DNA from: Flavobacterium plurextorum | GTDB taxonomy: Bacteria; Bacteroidota; Bacteroidia; Flavobacteriales; Flavobacteriaceae | Direction of reading: 5' to 3' | Length of the DNA: 64,000 bases | NCBI RefSeq assembly: GCF_002217395.1 | Contig: NZ_MUHD01000003.1 | Coordinates: forward strand, 176,060 to 240,059 | Shown: positions 49,475 to 58,867 of the stretch, piece by piece | Layout: every line of letters begins with the position of its first letter | Numbering within the stretch: position 1 is the stretch's first letter | Notes under the pieces: generated by a model | What the model was told of the DNA's origin: nothing | The model's database searches: none | What the model saw: the letters and a program-made list of their open reading frames with translations, nothing else | Position numbers and translations under genes: made by a program

Positions 49475-51895
49475 TTAATTAACCTTTATTTCAACTGACG
49501 AAACTGGAATGCCATTGCCTGTCGACGCCTTCAACTGAATATTTTCTTTCTTACCATTCGACTGGATTATAGCAATACATTTTCCGCTGAATAACTTGCA
49601 GGAATTAGCTTTAAAAGAATCCAAATTGGCTTGATAACCATTATCAACTCCAACCAATTTTCCGCCGCCAGTAACTTCAAAATTGATTAAATCTGTTGCG
49701 TTTGGTAATAAGTTTCCAGCTGCATCAACTGTAGAAACGGTTACATAAACCAAATCGTAAGTATCATTATTGATTATAGTTTTGTCTGCTTTTAAATCAA
49801 TTTTAGAAGCTTCTCCGGCTGTATGGATTTCTTTTTCTAAAACTACTTTTCCATTCTTTCTTGAAATTGCTTTTAAAGTTCCTGGTTCGAACTTCACTTT
49901 CCATGAAATATGTAAATCATCATTTTGTTTTGATTTTTTCCCGAGAGATTTTCCGTTTAAGAATAATTCCACTTCATCAGCATTATTGTAATACGCCCAA
50001 ACTTCAACTTCCTGATCTTTTTTCCAATTCCAATGCGGGAAAATATGTAAAACGTCTTTGTTTGACCATTCACTTTGGTACATATAATACACATCTTTTG
50101 GAAGTCCGGCTAAATCTACAATTCCGAAATACGAACTTCTCGCTGGAAATGGATACGGATCAGGTTCTCCGATATAATCAAATCCAGTCCAGATAAAAGT
50201 TCCCGCCATGAAATCTTGTTTCTTGATTGTTTTCCAATTTTCTTCGTGCGTTGCTCCCCAATACGATTTCACCTGATCGTAAGCCGAAACTGTCCAATCA
50301 GCATTTCCGTCAAACGGCGCGCCGTGCTTTGTCGGCCACGCTTTAATTCCATCTGGAAAATCATAATGTCCGCGTGTTTCTAAAGCCGAAACACTTTCAG
50401 AAGCCAATATTTTTTGCCCTTTAAAACGTGTTGGAAAATCTTTATAATCTTCGTGTTTGTAATTAAAACCTAAAAGATCCAAAGCTCCCGATTGGTAAAT
50501 AAAATTTTTCTCAATTATATTTTCGGTCAAAGCCGAAGTCACAGGACGAGTTGTATCTAATGATTTTACGATTTTAGCTAATTCTCTGGTAATTGCAATT
50601 CCAGTTGAGTCAAACTGTTCTCTAATTTCGTTACCAATACTCCACATCATAACCGATGGATAATTACGATCTCTTTTGATAAAATCTTCTAAATCCTGTT
50701 TGTGCCAAGCATCCCAATCTTTATGGTAATCGTTCGTTACTTTTTTCTTTTTCCAAACGTCAAAAGCTTCGTCCTGAACGATGAAACCCATTTCGTCGCA
50801 CAATTGCATCATTTCTAAAGAATGCGGATTATGAGACATTCTGATCGCATTTGCTCCCATTTCTTTCATTAAAGTCAGCTTTCTTCTAACCGCATGAATA
50901 TTTTCTACAGCGCCCAAAGCACCATTATCATGATGCAGACAAACTCCGTATATTTTCGTTGGAACTCCATTTAATGAAAAACCTTTCTCCGAATCAAAAT
51001 TAAAATATCGGAAACCTAGCGGCGTTTCGTAATTGTCGACAAGTTTAGATTTCTCATAAACTTTAGTAATAACTTTATACAAATACGGATTTTCTGTACT
51101 CCACAATTTTGGCTGCTTTAAAACCAAATCATGAACCTTTTTTTCTGTTGTTTTAGCACCAATTTTTTCTGTTGAAGTAAAGTTAGCAACTTCTTTATTT
51201 TCAGCATTTATAATCGAAGTAACCAATTTAAATTCTTTTGCAGCAGCATTATCATTGTCAATAGTAACTTCTAGATGTATTTTAGATTTTTCTGCTGAAA
51301 CTTCTGGAGTCGTTACATAAGTTCCCCACTTCCCTACATGCAGTTTTTCGCTGGCAACCAATCTCACATTTCTATAAATTCCAGAACCTGTATACCATCT
51401 AGAATTTGGCTGCGCATCATTATCAACTTTTACAGCAATTACATTCTCTTTTCCAAAGTTCAAATATTGGGTCAAATCATAACCAAAAGAAATATATCCA
51501 TTTGGACGTATTCCTAAAGATTTTCCATTTATGAAAACCTCGCTGTTTTTAAAAACACCGTCAAATTCAATCGAAATCGTTTTGTTTTTCCAATTATTAG
51601 AAACGGTAAACACCTTGCGATACCAACCTTTTCCAGCAGGTAAAAATCCTTGCGCTTGCTTCGTTTTACTATTTTTATCAAAAGCACCTTCGATGCTCCA
51701 GTCGTGCGGCAATTGAAGTGTTCTCCAATCTTTCGAATTAAAATCGGCTTGAATTGCTGTTGGATAATCTCCCAATTTAAAGTTCCAGTTTTTATTGAAG
51801 TCTTCCACAATTCTAGCTTGCTTCTGTGCAAAAATTGATACCGAAAACAATAACGCAATTGCTATTTTTTGAAATATGTTTTTATGTTTAATCAT
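49475..51895 (-). CDS. Glycoside hydrolase family 2 (beta-galactosidase-like)
   Basis: Secreted enzyme of 806 residues (signal cut near IFAQ). Order: sugar-binding jelly roll (about 30-190), Ig-like domain (195-300), TIM barrel (305-600), then DUF4982-like and bacterial Ig-like domains. The acid/base Glu is in SIGNEIREQ (about 421), the nucleophile Glu in ILASESVSA (about 498), and FIWTGFDYIGEP is a further GH2 mark. It is the last gene of the minus-strand cluster. Galactose is the likely target, but other GH2 specificities are possible. Confidence 0.9.
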   Translation of the reverse strand: MIKHKNIFQKIAIALLFSVSIFAQKQARIVEDFNKNWNFKLGDYPTAIQADFNSKDWRTLQLPHDWSIEGAFDKNSKTKQAQGFLPAGKGWYRKVFTVSNNWKNKTISIEFDGVFKNSEVFINGKSLGIRPNGYISFGYDLTQYLNFGKENVIAVKVDNDAQPNSRWYTGSGIYRNVRLVASEKLHVGKWGTYVTTPEVSAEKSKIHLEVTIDNDNAAAKEFKLVTSIINAENKEVANFTSTEKIGAKTTEKKVHDLVLKQPKLWSTENPYLYKVITKVYEKSKLVDNYETPLGFRYFNFDSEKGFSLNGVPTKIYGVCLHHDNGALGAVENIHAVRRKLTLMKEMGANAIRMSHNPHSLEMMQLCDEMGFIVQDEAFDVWKKKKVTNDYHKDWDAWHKQDLEDFIKRDRNYPSVMMWSIGNEIREQFDSTGIAITRELAKIVKSLDTTRPVTSALTENIIEKNFIYQSGALDLLGFNYKHEDYKDFPTRFKGQKILASESVSALETRGHYDFPDGIKAWPTKHGAPFDGNADWTVSAYDQVKSYWGATHEENWKTIKKQDFMAGTFIWTGFDYIGEPDPYPFPARSSYFGIVDLAGLPKDVYYMYQSEWSNKDVLHIFPHWNWKKDQEVEVWAYYNNADEVELFLNGKSLGKKSKQNDDLHISWKVKFEPGTLKAISRKNGKVVLEKEIHTAGEASKIDLKADKTIINNDTYDLVYVTVSTVDAAGNLLPNATDLINFEVTGGGKLVGVDNGYQANLDSFKANSCKLFSGKCIAIIQSNGKKENIQLKASTGNGIPVSSVEIKVN

Positions 51896-51936
51896 AAATA
51901 TGTTTTTTTATTCTAATCTAAAATTTTACACCGCTT

Positions 51937-52091
51937 TGTCAGGCTGAGCGAAGTCGAAGCCCGTGCAAACAAAATCGGCAATCTTTGTCGAATTTCTTGT
52001 GGAGATCTCTCCTTCGTCGAGATGACAAACTGAATGTGATAAACGTTGGGTCACATACTTTACGAGAGCTTCGACTTCGCTCAGCCTGACA
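51937..52091. repeat. Intergenic element bounded by a perfect 24-bp inverted repeat
   Basis: TGTCAGGCTGAGCGAAGTCG... (51937-51960) is exactly complementary to 52068-52091. Between them is a nested hairpin (GGAGATCTCTCC, 52001-52012) and a TCGAGATGACA tail like those of the other dispersed repeats. It lies between two minus-strand GH2 genes and could fold into a long stem in their transcript. Confidence 0.8.
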
Positions 52092-52138
52092 ATCGGAATA
52101 AACCTTTGTCCCTCTGAACCTTTGAACCTCAAAAAAAC

Positions 52139-55100
52139 TTATTGAAACTCAAAATTATCTAACATTAATCCTTTCAAATCATCACCTTCCAACGTTATTT
52201 TATAAGTTCCAGCGTTAATATAACCGCCGGAAGTTGTATTTAAAATTTTCCATTTTTCTGGTGAAGGGAAAAACTCAATCGTATCATTTCTCATCAAAAT
52301 TCCGTACGCATCTTCCATTTTAAATTTCACTTTTAACGGTGTTTCATTTCTATTCATGAAACGGAAACGCATTAAATAAATTCCCGCAACACCAGGTTTT
52401 ACTTCAAACTCAATGCTGTTATTAGTCTGTTTTGTGAATTCGATATAATCTGCTTTTTTGAAATTTCCTTTTTCAATTCCGTCTCCTTTTGTTTTTGCTT
52501 TTTCGGCTTCAATAATAACTACAGGTCTTGAATCGTCTTTTTCGCCCATATCATAAGTTTGAACGACTGCAATTGAAGATATTGTTTCCGAATTATCAAA
52601 AACAACTTTTTCTCCTTTCTTTACTTTTTTAGTAAAAACGTCAAATGAAATTCCGCTGCTGTTTTTCGCTTTTTCTTCAATTTTCTTATAATCAGAAAGC
52701 CAATTTAATGTTTTAGTGATTTTACTGTCAATTAAAACATAAACAGTCGATTCTTCTTTTACAGTAAATGAACCAGAAGCTTTTGAATCAGCCGAAAACT
52801 GCAAATAATCTGCGCCAAAAATTTCTGAAGACAATTCAGTAAAACTCACATCTGAATTTATGAATTGCTTCGAATTAATACCTAACCAAGAAGCTATTTT
52901 AAAATCTTTAGAATCTAAACTTACATTCTGAATATTTCTAGGTGATTCATTTGCAGGTTTTAAATCTTTATTTTTCGTCGCAATTGCAATTGCAGCAATT
53001 ATAGCCTGTGACGCTTTTACATTTGGAAACGAAATCACAATTTTTCCATTTTTACTTTTTACAGCAAATGTTTTCTTTAAGGCTTTATCATGACCAGCTT
53101 CTGCCCAAATATCAAAATCTTTTAAAACTACATTGTTATTTATTGCCACATCAAATAAACGCCATCCTTTGCAGTCCATTCCGCCACCAGTTCCATACCA
53201 CGGTTCTGTGAAGTACAATTCGACTAAATATTCTCCGTCTGGTGCAGGAAATTCATAGTGTAATTTGTCGACACCATATCTAAAACTCTGAAATAGCTCA
53301 GGATCATTTGTTCCGTTTATTGGGTCGAAAGTCGTTCTTTGGCTGGCGAAAAAATCAGGCAATTTTTCAAAACTATCTGTCCATGATAAAGAACCCCAAG
53401 TGTTTTGTCCGTTTTTGTGCGCATCGGAAAGCCAAGTATTTCCCGATGAATCTGTCCATTCAGAACCACCGCAATTGACTCTGTAAATGTAATTATAACC
53501 GCTTTTGGCTTTTGTAATATCCGTTTTATCCGCTGTCAAAGAATCAAAACTTGGCGCTTTTGGAAAACTATTTAAAACAATATAATCTTTCGCAACTGCC
53601 TTTCCGTTAACATATCCAACAGCATAAAGAACATTATACTGAATATTGACATTGTTAAACTGAAAATGCTTTCCGATTCCTGGATTTTTTAGTTTTCCTA
53701 AAGAAGATTTATTTACATCATTAAATAATTCTACTTCATCACAATTAGAGTAAATATCGATTCCATTTTTGACACCAGGTTTTTCCCAACGACTTGGCCA
53801 AGTATGCGAAACGATATAAACCATCGGATTGGTTTTGTTCGAAACATAATTAGCGCGATACATATAAAATGCATCCAGAGGTTCACCCCAAATCGTAAAA
53901 AGGCCTTTATAATTTACAGGTCCAACTTTGTCAATATCTCTAAAACCTTCTCCGTTTTGAACTCGTCCCGGGTTCTCATGCGAAGCAAAAAGCCAGTTAA
54001 ATTGTCCCGCAATTTTATCTTTCACCGATTCGGCTTCTCTGATTTTAATTTCCATTAATTGAGAAAAACGGTTTTCACTTAAAGTCCCTTTCTGATCAAA
54101 CTCACCTTCCGTATGTAAATCAGCTGAACGCCATGCACCGTATTCGCCATTTAATAACTGAGTAGTCATTTCTAAATGGTATTTTAAAGGATCTCCGCCA
54201 TAAGTTCCTGACCAGTTTTGCACCACATTCCAATCAGTTCCTTCTCCTCCATTGCAAGTTGTTACAATGCGTTGAGAAGCTGATAAAGGATCCATTTCGC
54301 GAATTATCTTCGTGCATTCTTCTGCAAATGCTGCTGGGATTGTACTTTCATTCTGTAATCCCCACATGACAACCGATGGGCTGTTTCTGCGTTCCTTAAT
54401 CCATTCTCGTAATAAGGTTTTAAAGTTCTCTTTAAACTCAGGGGTATCGTACCAAATATGTGCTGAAAACTGACTCCAAAACAAGATTCCGTTTTCATCT
54501 AATTCTTCCTGATATTTTAAATTATGAGGCTGATGTGCTTCTCTAAAAGCATTAAATCCGCCTGCTTTTATCTGTTCAATTCTAGAATGAATCATTTCAT
54601 CTGAAAACGAATGACTATTTCCAATTAAATGTTCGTATTCACAAGTTCCATTGATGAATACAGGTTCATCATTGATAAAAAAGCGATTGTCTTTTCCGTC
54701 TCGGCTGACTGGCCAACTCACCCAGCGGATTCCGTAAGGCGTTGTTAATTGGTCGATTATTTTTCCGTTTTCATAAACTGAAGTTACCAATTTATACAAA
54801 TACGGATTTGATGGCGACCATAATTTTGGATTTACAATCTCAGGAAGTGTCTGCGTAATTTCTTTTGTTTCTCCTGAACTGTTTTTGGTATCTATTTTTT
54901 TGACTGCGACTTTCTTTCCTGGAGCATCAAAAAGGATATTTTCAATCGTTAAGTTTCGATCTGAAGTACTGTAATTCTTGATCTCTGTAGTTGTATGAAG
55001 AATCGCTTTTTGTTTCGAAACCGATTTGTCATTCCAAATATGAACTCCAAACGGCTGAATTCTAACGTTGTTTGTAATAATTAAAGTTACAGGTCTAAAA

Positions 55101-55660
55101 ATTCCCATTGGCTGAGAACCTTCTGAAAATCCCCATTCGCCAGAACAGCCTCCACAAACCCAAGGAAGATCTGCTATAAAAGATGGATGTGCTGCTTTTA
55201 CTAAAATTGTATTTTCCTTATCAAAAGAAACTGTTTTTGAAATGTCTAATGTAAAAGTAGTTCGCCCGCCTTTATGTTCGCCTGCTTTTTTGCCATTTAC
55301 CCAAACGGTTGCGTACGAACTAACACCTTCAAAATATAGAAAAAGCTGTTTTGAAATGTCTTTTTTATCAAGCTTTAAAGTCTTTTTATACCAAGCTGTA
55401 CCATGCAAATTTCCATGTTTTGTTCTTCTAAAACCATAATACTGATCCCAATTGTGAGGGATATTTACATTTAACCATTGATCCGATTTTGGATTCTCCA
55501 CAAAAGATTTCTCTTCTTGCGGATTATCCAAAATAATGGTTTCCCAAGATGAATTCAGCGAAACTTCCTTTCGAACTTTCGCTGAACCTTTTGTGCTTTG
55601 ACTCCAAACAAAGCATAAACTTGAAAAAAAACAAAAAATAAAAAAAACTACTCTTTTCAT
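52139..55660 (-). CDS. Large glycoside hydrolase family 2 enzyme with malectin-like and CBM-like domains
   Basis: Secreted protein of 1173 residues (signal cut near VWSQ). GH2 sugar-binding (about 40-200), Ig (205-310) and barrel (315-600) domains come first, with the acid/base Glu in MWGLQNEST (about 438). A malectin-like carbohydrate-binding domain (about 690-880) includes FRYGVDKLHYEFPAPDGEYLV (quoted in part as YEFPAPDGEYLVELYF). A C-terminal CBM6-like module (about 1050-1173, VIIEAEKAKTKGDG and GGYINAGTYKITLEG) ends it. It is much longer than simple beta-galactosidases and is probably tailored to a branched plant glycan. Confidence 0.88.
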   Translation of the reverse strand: MKRVVFFIFCFFSSLCFVWSQSTKGSAKVRKEVSLNSSWETIILDNPQEEKSFVENPKSDQWLNVNIPHNWDQYYGFRRTKHGNLHGTAWYKKTLKLDKKDISKQLFLYFEGVSSYATVWVNGKKAGEHKGGRTTFTLDISKTVSFDKENTILVKAAHPSFIADLPWVCGGCSGEWGFSEGSQPMGIFRPVTLIITNNVRIQPFGVHIWNDKSVSKQKAILHTTTEIKNYSTSDRNLTIENILFDAPGKKVAVKKIDTKNSSGETKEITQTLPEIVNPKLWSPSNPYLYKLVTSVYENGKIIDQLTTPYGIRWVSWPVSRDGKDNRFFINDEPVFINGTCEYEHLIGNSHSFSDEMIHSRIEQIKAGGFNAFREAHQPHNLKYQEELDENGILFWSQFSAHIWYDTPEFKENFKTLLREWIKERRNSPSVVMWGLQNESTIPAAFAEECTKIIREMDPLSASQRIVTTCNGGEGTDWNVVQNWSGTYGGDPLKYHLEMTTQLLNGEYGAWRSADLHTEGEFDQKGTLSENRFSQLMEIKIREAESVKDKIAGQFNWLFASHENPGRVQNGEGFRDIDKVGPVNYKGLFTIWGEPLDAFYMYRANYVSNKTNPMVYIVSHTWPSRWEKPGVKNGIDIYSNCDEVELFNDVNKSSLGKLKNPGIGKHFQFNNVNIQYNVLYAVGYVNGKAVAKDYIVLNSFPKAPSFDSLTADKTDITKAKSGYNYIYRVNCGGSEWTDSSGNTWLSDAHKNGQNTWGSLSWTDSFEKLPDFFASQRTTFDPINGTNDPELFQSFRYGVDKLHYEFPAPDGEYLVELYFTEPWYGTGGGMDCKGWRLFDVAINNNVVLKDFDIWAEAGHDKALKKTFAVKSKNGKIVISFPNVKASQAIIAAIAIATKNKDLKPANESPRNIQNVSLDSKDFKIASWLGINSKQFINSDVSFTELSSEIFGADYLQFSADSKASGSFTVKEESTVYVLIDSKITKTLNWLSDYKKIEEKAKNSSGISFDVFTKKVKKGEKVVFDNSETISSIAVVQTYDMGEKDDSRPVVIIEAEKAKTKGDGIEKGNFKKADYIEFTKQTNNSIEFEVKPGVAGIYLMRFRFMNRNETPLKVKFKMEDAYGILMRNDTIEFFPSPEKWKILNTTSGGYINAGTYKITLEGDDLKGLMLDNFEFQ

Positions 55661-55725
55661 ATTTTCTTTATTGAACCATATAAGTAATATAAGGTTGTTA
55701 AAGTTTTTATTTTACTCCCTTTTTT

Positions 55726-55863
55726 GTCATTTCGATCTCGAAGCCTCGCGAGAGAAATCTTCGCAAGCAGCTCGACAAAGATTGGCAAAATTTCTGAACG
55801 AAATTCCTAGTGTGATTTGCTTCGCCTCTTCGCTATCGCACGGGTCTCGTTCCTTGGAATGAC
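55726..55863. repeat. Dispersed GTCATTTCGA-type repeat, full-length copy
   Basis: It starts GTCATTTCGATCTCGAAGCC and ends GGAATGAC, so its ends are inverted copies (GTCATT / AATGAC). It contains several short self-complementary stretches. A 63-codon ORF crossing it is probably spurious. Confidence 0.65.
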
Positions 55864-55888
55864 AATATTGTGTTTATATTTTGCGAGC

Positions 55889-55921
55889 AAACCTGACGGG
55901 TTTTAAAAACCCGTCAGGTTT
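55889..55921. repeat. Perfect 16-bp hairpin
   Basis: AAACCTGACGGGTTTT and its exact complement are separated by one base. Flanking T- or A-runs let it act as a terminator on either strand after the galacturonidase-like gene. Confidence 0.75.
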
Positions 55922-55937
55922 AACTCAACGTTGAGCC

Positions 55938-56020
55938 GCGTGAGGGATTGAGGCGGTATCCTTTTGTGAAGTGAAACGGAACAAAAGATATAGCCGAAAG
56001 CCCGACCCGGAGGGACACGC
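55938..56020. other. 83-nt structured intergenic element
   Basis: The element is closed by GCGTG/CACGC. Inside, GGCGGTAT and CTTTTGT pair with ACAAAAG and ATATAGCC to form a long arm with a 13-base loop, and a CCC...GGG mini-hairpin follows. It lies 8 bp after the stop of the galacturonidase-like gene. From memory, near-identical stretches recur in Flavobacterium intergenic regions. It may be a REP-like repeat or an unrecognised RNA. Together with the previous two entries it fills the 368-bp gap. Confidence 0.55.
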
Positions 56021-56028
56021 CCAAACTA

Positions 56029-58758
56029 TTAATAAAACAACCAGTCTATAGCTGCTTTTTCTCCTGCATCGATATATCCAACATCACGCGGCGTTATAGT
56101 TTGATCAGCATCTATAAAACCTAAAATCAATACTTTTCCTTTTCCTAAATCTAATTTATTCTCACCCGGCTGAAACGTGTATGTATGGATATTTACACGT
56201 GGCAGCTCTTTTAAATTCATGGCACTTGCCAGAATAACTTCGGCTTGACCGTGCGCATTTCCTGCTGCATCAGTTTCTAAACTTGGCGGTAATAAAAATC
56301 TCTTTTGATCTGAATTGAAATAACCAACTACTAATTTAACTGCTTTTGTATTTCTAAACTTCAAATGTGTTCCTTTTTCGTTTTGATCGTTTTCTACAAA
56401 AGTAAAACCTTTTAAATTTTGCAGTTCAGGAGCTATTTTAGTTAATTCTGAAATATCTGTTCCGTAAACTTTTGTTCCTGTTTTTACTAAATAAGTCCCC
56501 GGTTTTTCATTGATGAAACTTACTTCTGCTGTTTTCCAAGGTTTTCCTTCTTTGGTTTCAATTTTACCATCTTTTGAAGATTTTAACTTCTCTAGATTTC
56601 TTTTAAAATTGGCTAACTCACGTTCGTAATGCGGTAATAATTCTTCCCAAGTCTTATTATTTCCATCGTCACCACCAATTGGAATTCTTCTTTGAGCCGT
56701 CTGCATACTATTGGCATAGTAATAAGTATCTTTCGTAAGGTTTACCAATAATTCGTAATGCTCGATACTCTTCTCTAAATGAGGCATCGCTTTATCTAAA
56801 TCGGTAATATCGTTTGAATAACTGTATCTTAAAACCAATAAGGCTGCTTTTACTTTTTCTGAGAAAAAATCGGCGAAAGCCTTGTAAGCATGAATATCAT
56901 TTTTAAGACGCGCAAATTCTTCTTTATCTTTTGTAACACCAGCTTCTGCTTTGTCGATAGCTTCAACGGCTAACCTTCCGTGTTCAGTTATTTCGGCAAT
57001 AATCTGTGTTGGAAGTTCACCTGAATGCGGTTCTTTATTCCATTCTTTTTTTGCATATTCTAAAAGCAATTCTCCCGCAGGTCCACATGATTCGTGGAAT
57101 CCTGGATATACTCTCCATTTTGATGGATTTACCAATTGACTTTCAAACATTCCTAATAATAAGGTTTGACGGTTTCCTTCTGTAATTCCGAAACGTCTCA
57201 ATGTTTTTGGTGCAATTTCTCCTGTTTCTTCGTAAGCTTTTAAAATATTATTTGCAGCTTCTTGATCTGTTCCGTATTTCGAAGCCAGATCTTTATCCCA
57301 GAATTTAACTTCTTCGTTTCTATCTCTTTTGCTGTCCCACGCATATCTTGCCCAAGCTTTGTACCAAATCCAGTCACGATCCATTTCTAATAAACGCTCG
57401 CCTGTTTTTGTTTTATCTGCAGAATAGGGCCAATCCCAGTATGAGGCCTGCGGATATAAATGCAGCGCATTTGCTCCGTGTACACTATGCATGGCTTTTA
57501 CTGTTTTTTGAATAAAATCTGGCGAACCGTATCTAAAAGGTTCAAGATTTGCTAAAATATGAACGTTTTCAATATGAATTGACTTTAAAGCGCTTAACTG
57601 CTTGTGTGTTTCTCCCCAAGGTCCGCCCGGCGTATAAGTCGTTAAAGATTCTCCTGTATATTTACTTTCTGTGTATAGATTTTTATATAATGGAAGTGAT
57701 TTTTCCATTACCAAAGGCCCATCTGTATCATGAGAACGAAGAATAATCGGCGGCTCTTCTGTTTTTCCTAATGCCTGCAAACCGTCGCGAACGCCTGGAA
57801 TAATTGTTTTTGTAAACCATTCTACGTCGTCATCAACTGTATTTATTGCTTCTCCTAAACAAACCATTAATCCAACATTTGGATATTTTTCGATAAATGC
57901 GGCAATTGATTTTCTCGTATAATCTGAAAGCAAAGGCGTAATTGGACGTGAACGATCTTGCGTTTTAATATTGTAATGCTCAGCAAAAGGCTTAGAAACA
58001 AGAATATTATAAAACATTTGAATAACCCAGATTCCACGTTTGTTTGCTTCAACTGTCAAGAATTTATAGATTTCTTCGTTCTTTTTGAAATCTTCATCGC
58101 TGACTTCTACTGCAAATGGATATTCTTTTAGCTTCACTAAAGAAGCAAAAGGATGTCCGTTCCATAAATACAGTGAATTCATTCTGTTTTCTACCAGCAT
58201 ATCCAAATACTTCACCCATAATTTTTTATCATAAAACCAAGGAAAAGTTTCTGGTGTATATGGATATTCGTAAACATCACGTCCCGGAAGATAAACTGGT
58301 TTCTGCATTCCGATGCACGCACCTCTCAAAACCATTTCCGGACTGTCTTCGATATTAATTTCTGTCGGAAGTTTTCCTGAGTTTTTAATTTTATCTGCTA
58401 ATTCTAATGCACCATACAAAGCTCCAGACGCATCAGTTCCTTCAATATAAATGATATTTTTTTGAGTGCGAATTTGAAAGCCTTCTTTTTTTATTAGCTT
58501 ACTATCGTCAATTTTAGCGCTTTTTGCGTTTTGTTTCCAGAAATCAGTTCCTTTTTCTCCAATAACAATTATCTGATCTTTTGATTTTTTGAATTTATCA
58601 GAAGCAGTTGTGCTGAATCCTTTTGAAGAAAGGGTTTCTGATAATTTATCTGCTCCAAATTTTGCTCTCGGCGAACTTGGATCACTAACAATAGTGATGT
58701 TTTGCGCTGCAGCAAAAGAGACGTAAAAACATAAAAAAAGTAATTGTAAATATTTCAT
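56029..58758 (-). CDS. Secreted glycoside hydrolase, probable alpha-galacturonidase
   Basis: A 909-residue exported enzyme (signal cut near AAAQ). The N-terminal ~130 residues form a GH20/GH67-like alpha-beta domain (IVSDPSSPRAKFGADKLSE, IVIGEKGTD, EGTDASGALYGALELAD). Next is a TIM barrel (about 140-480) with NSLYLWNGHPFASL, VGLMVCLGEAIN and YPQASYWDWPYS. A helical region and a beta-sandwich follow. I associate this layout with alpha-D-galacturonidases of pectin clusters (GH138 or a related family), but the family assignment is from memory. The rhamnosidase and GH2 neighbours fit a rhamnogalacturonan-type substrate. Confidence 0.6.
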   Translation of the reverse strand: MKYLQLLFLCFYVSFAAAQNITIVSDPSSPRAKFGADKLSETLSSKGFSTTASDKFKKSKDQIIVIGEKGTDFWKQNAKSAKIDDSKLIKKEGFQIRTQKNIIYIEGTDASGALYGALELADKIKNSGKLPTEINIEDSPEMVLRGACIGMQKPVYLPGRDVYEYPYTPETFPWFYDKKLWVKYLDMLVENRMNSLYLWNGHPFASLVKLKEYPFAVEVSDEDFKKNEEIYKFLTVEANKRGIWVIQMFYNILVSKPFAEHYNIKTQDRSRPITPLLSDYTRKSIAAFIEKYPNVGLMVCLGEAINTVDDDVEWFTKTIIPGVRDGLQALGKTEEPPIILRSHDTDGPLVMEKSLPLYKNLYTESKYTGESLTTYTPGGPWGETHKQLSALKSIHIENVHILANLEPFRYGSPDFIQKTVKAMHSVHGANALHLYPQASYWDWPYSADKTKTGERLLEMDRDWIWYKAWARYAWDSKRDRNEEVKFWDKDLASKYGTDQEAANNILKAYEETGEIAPKTLRRFGITEGNRQTLLLGMFESQLVNPSKWRVYPGFHESCGPAGELLLEYAKKEWNKEPHSGELPTQIIAEITEHGRLAVEAIDKAEAGVTKDKEEFARLKNDIHAYKAFADFFSEKVKAALLVLRYSYSNDITDLDKAMPHLEKSIEHYELLVNLTKDTYYYANSMQTAQRRIPIGGDDGNNKTWEELLPHYERELANFKRNLEKLKSSKDGKIETKEGKPWKTAEVSFINEKPGTYLVKTGTKVYGTDISELTKIAPELQNLKGFTFVENDQNEKGTHLKFRNTKAVKLVVGYFNSDQKRFLLPPSLETDAAGNAHGQAEVILASAMNLKELPRVNIHTYTFQPGENKLDLGKGKVLILGFIDADQTITPRDVGYIDAGEKAAIDWLFY

Positions 58759-58803
58759 GGTATATAATTTATTCTAAAAAATAATTGAAAATTAATCTCC
58801 AAG

Positions 58804-58851
58804 ATCTGCTCAATCTGCGAGAGTAAAATTTCTCACGCAGATTGAGCAGAT
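58804..58851. repeat. 20-bp inverted repeat between two cluster genes
   Basis: ATCTGCTCAATCTGCGAGAG pairs with 58832-58851 with a single mismatch and an eight-base loop. A degenerate relative lies near 59823-59880, in the next gap. It may act as a processing or stabilising hairpin in the polycistronic transcript. Confidence 0.7.
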
Positions 58852-58867
58852 TAGGCAGATTTTTATT

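Noticed and set aside
55671..55862. 63-codon plus-strand ORF between GH2 and galacturonidase-like genes
   Set aside because: It coincides with the GTCATTTCGA-type repeat; it is opposite to the operon direction and not protein-like.
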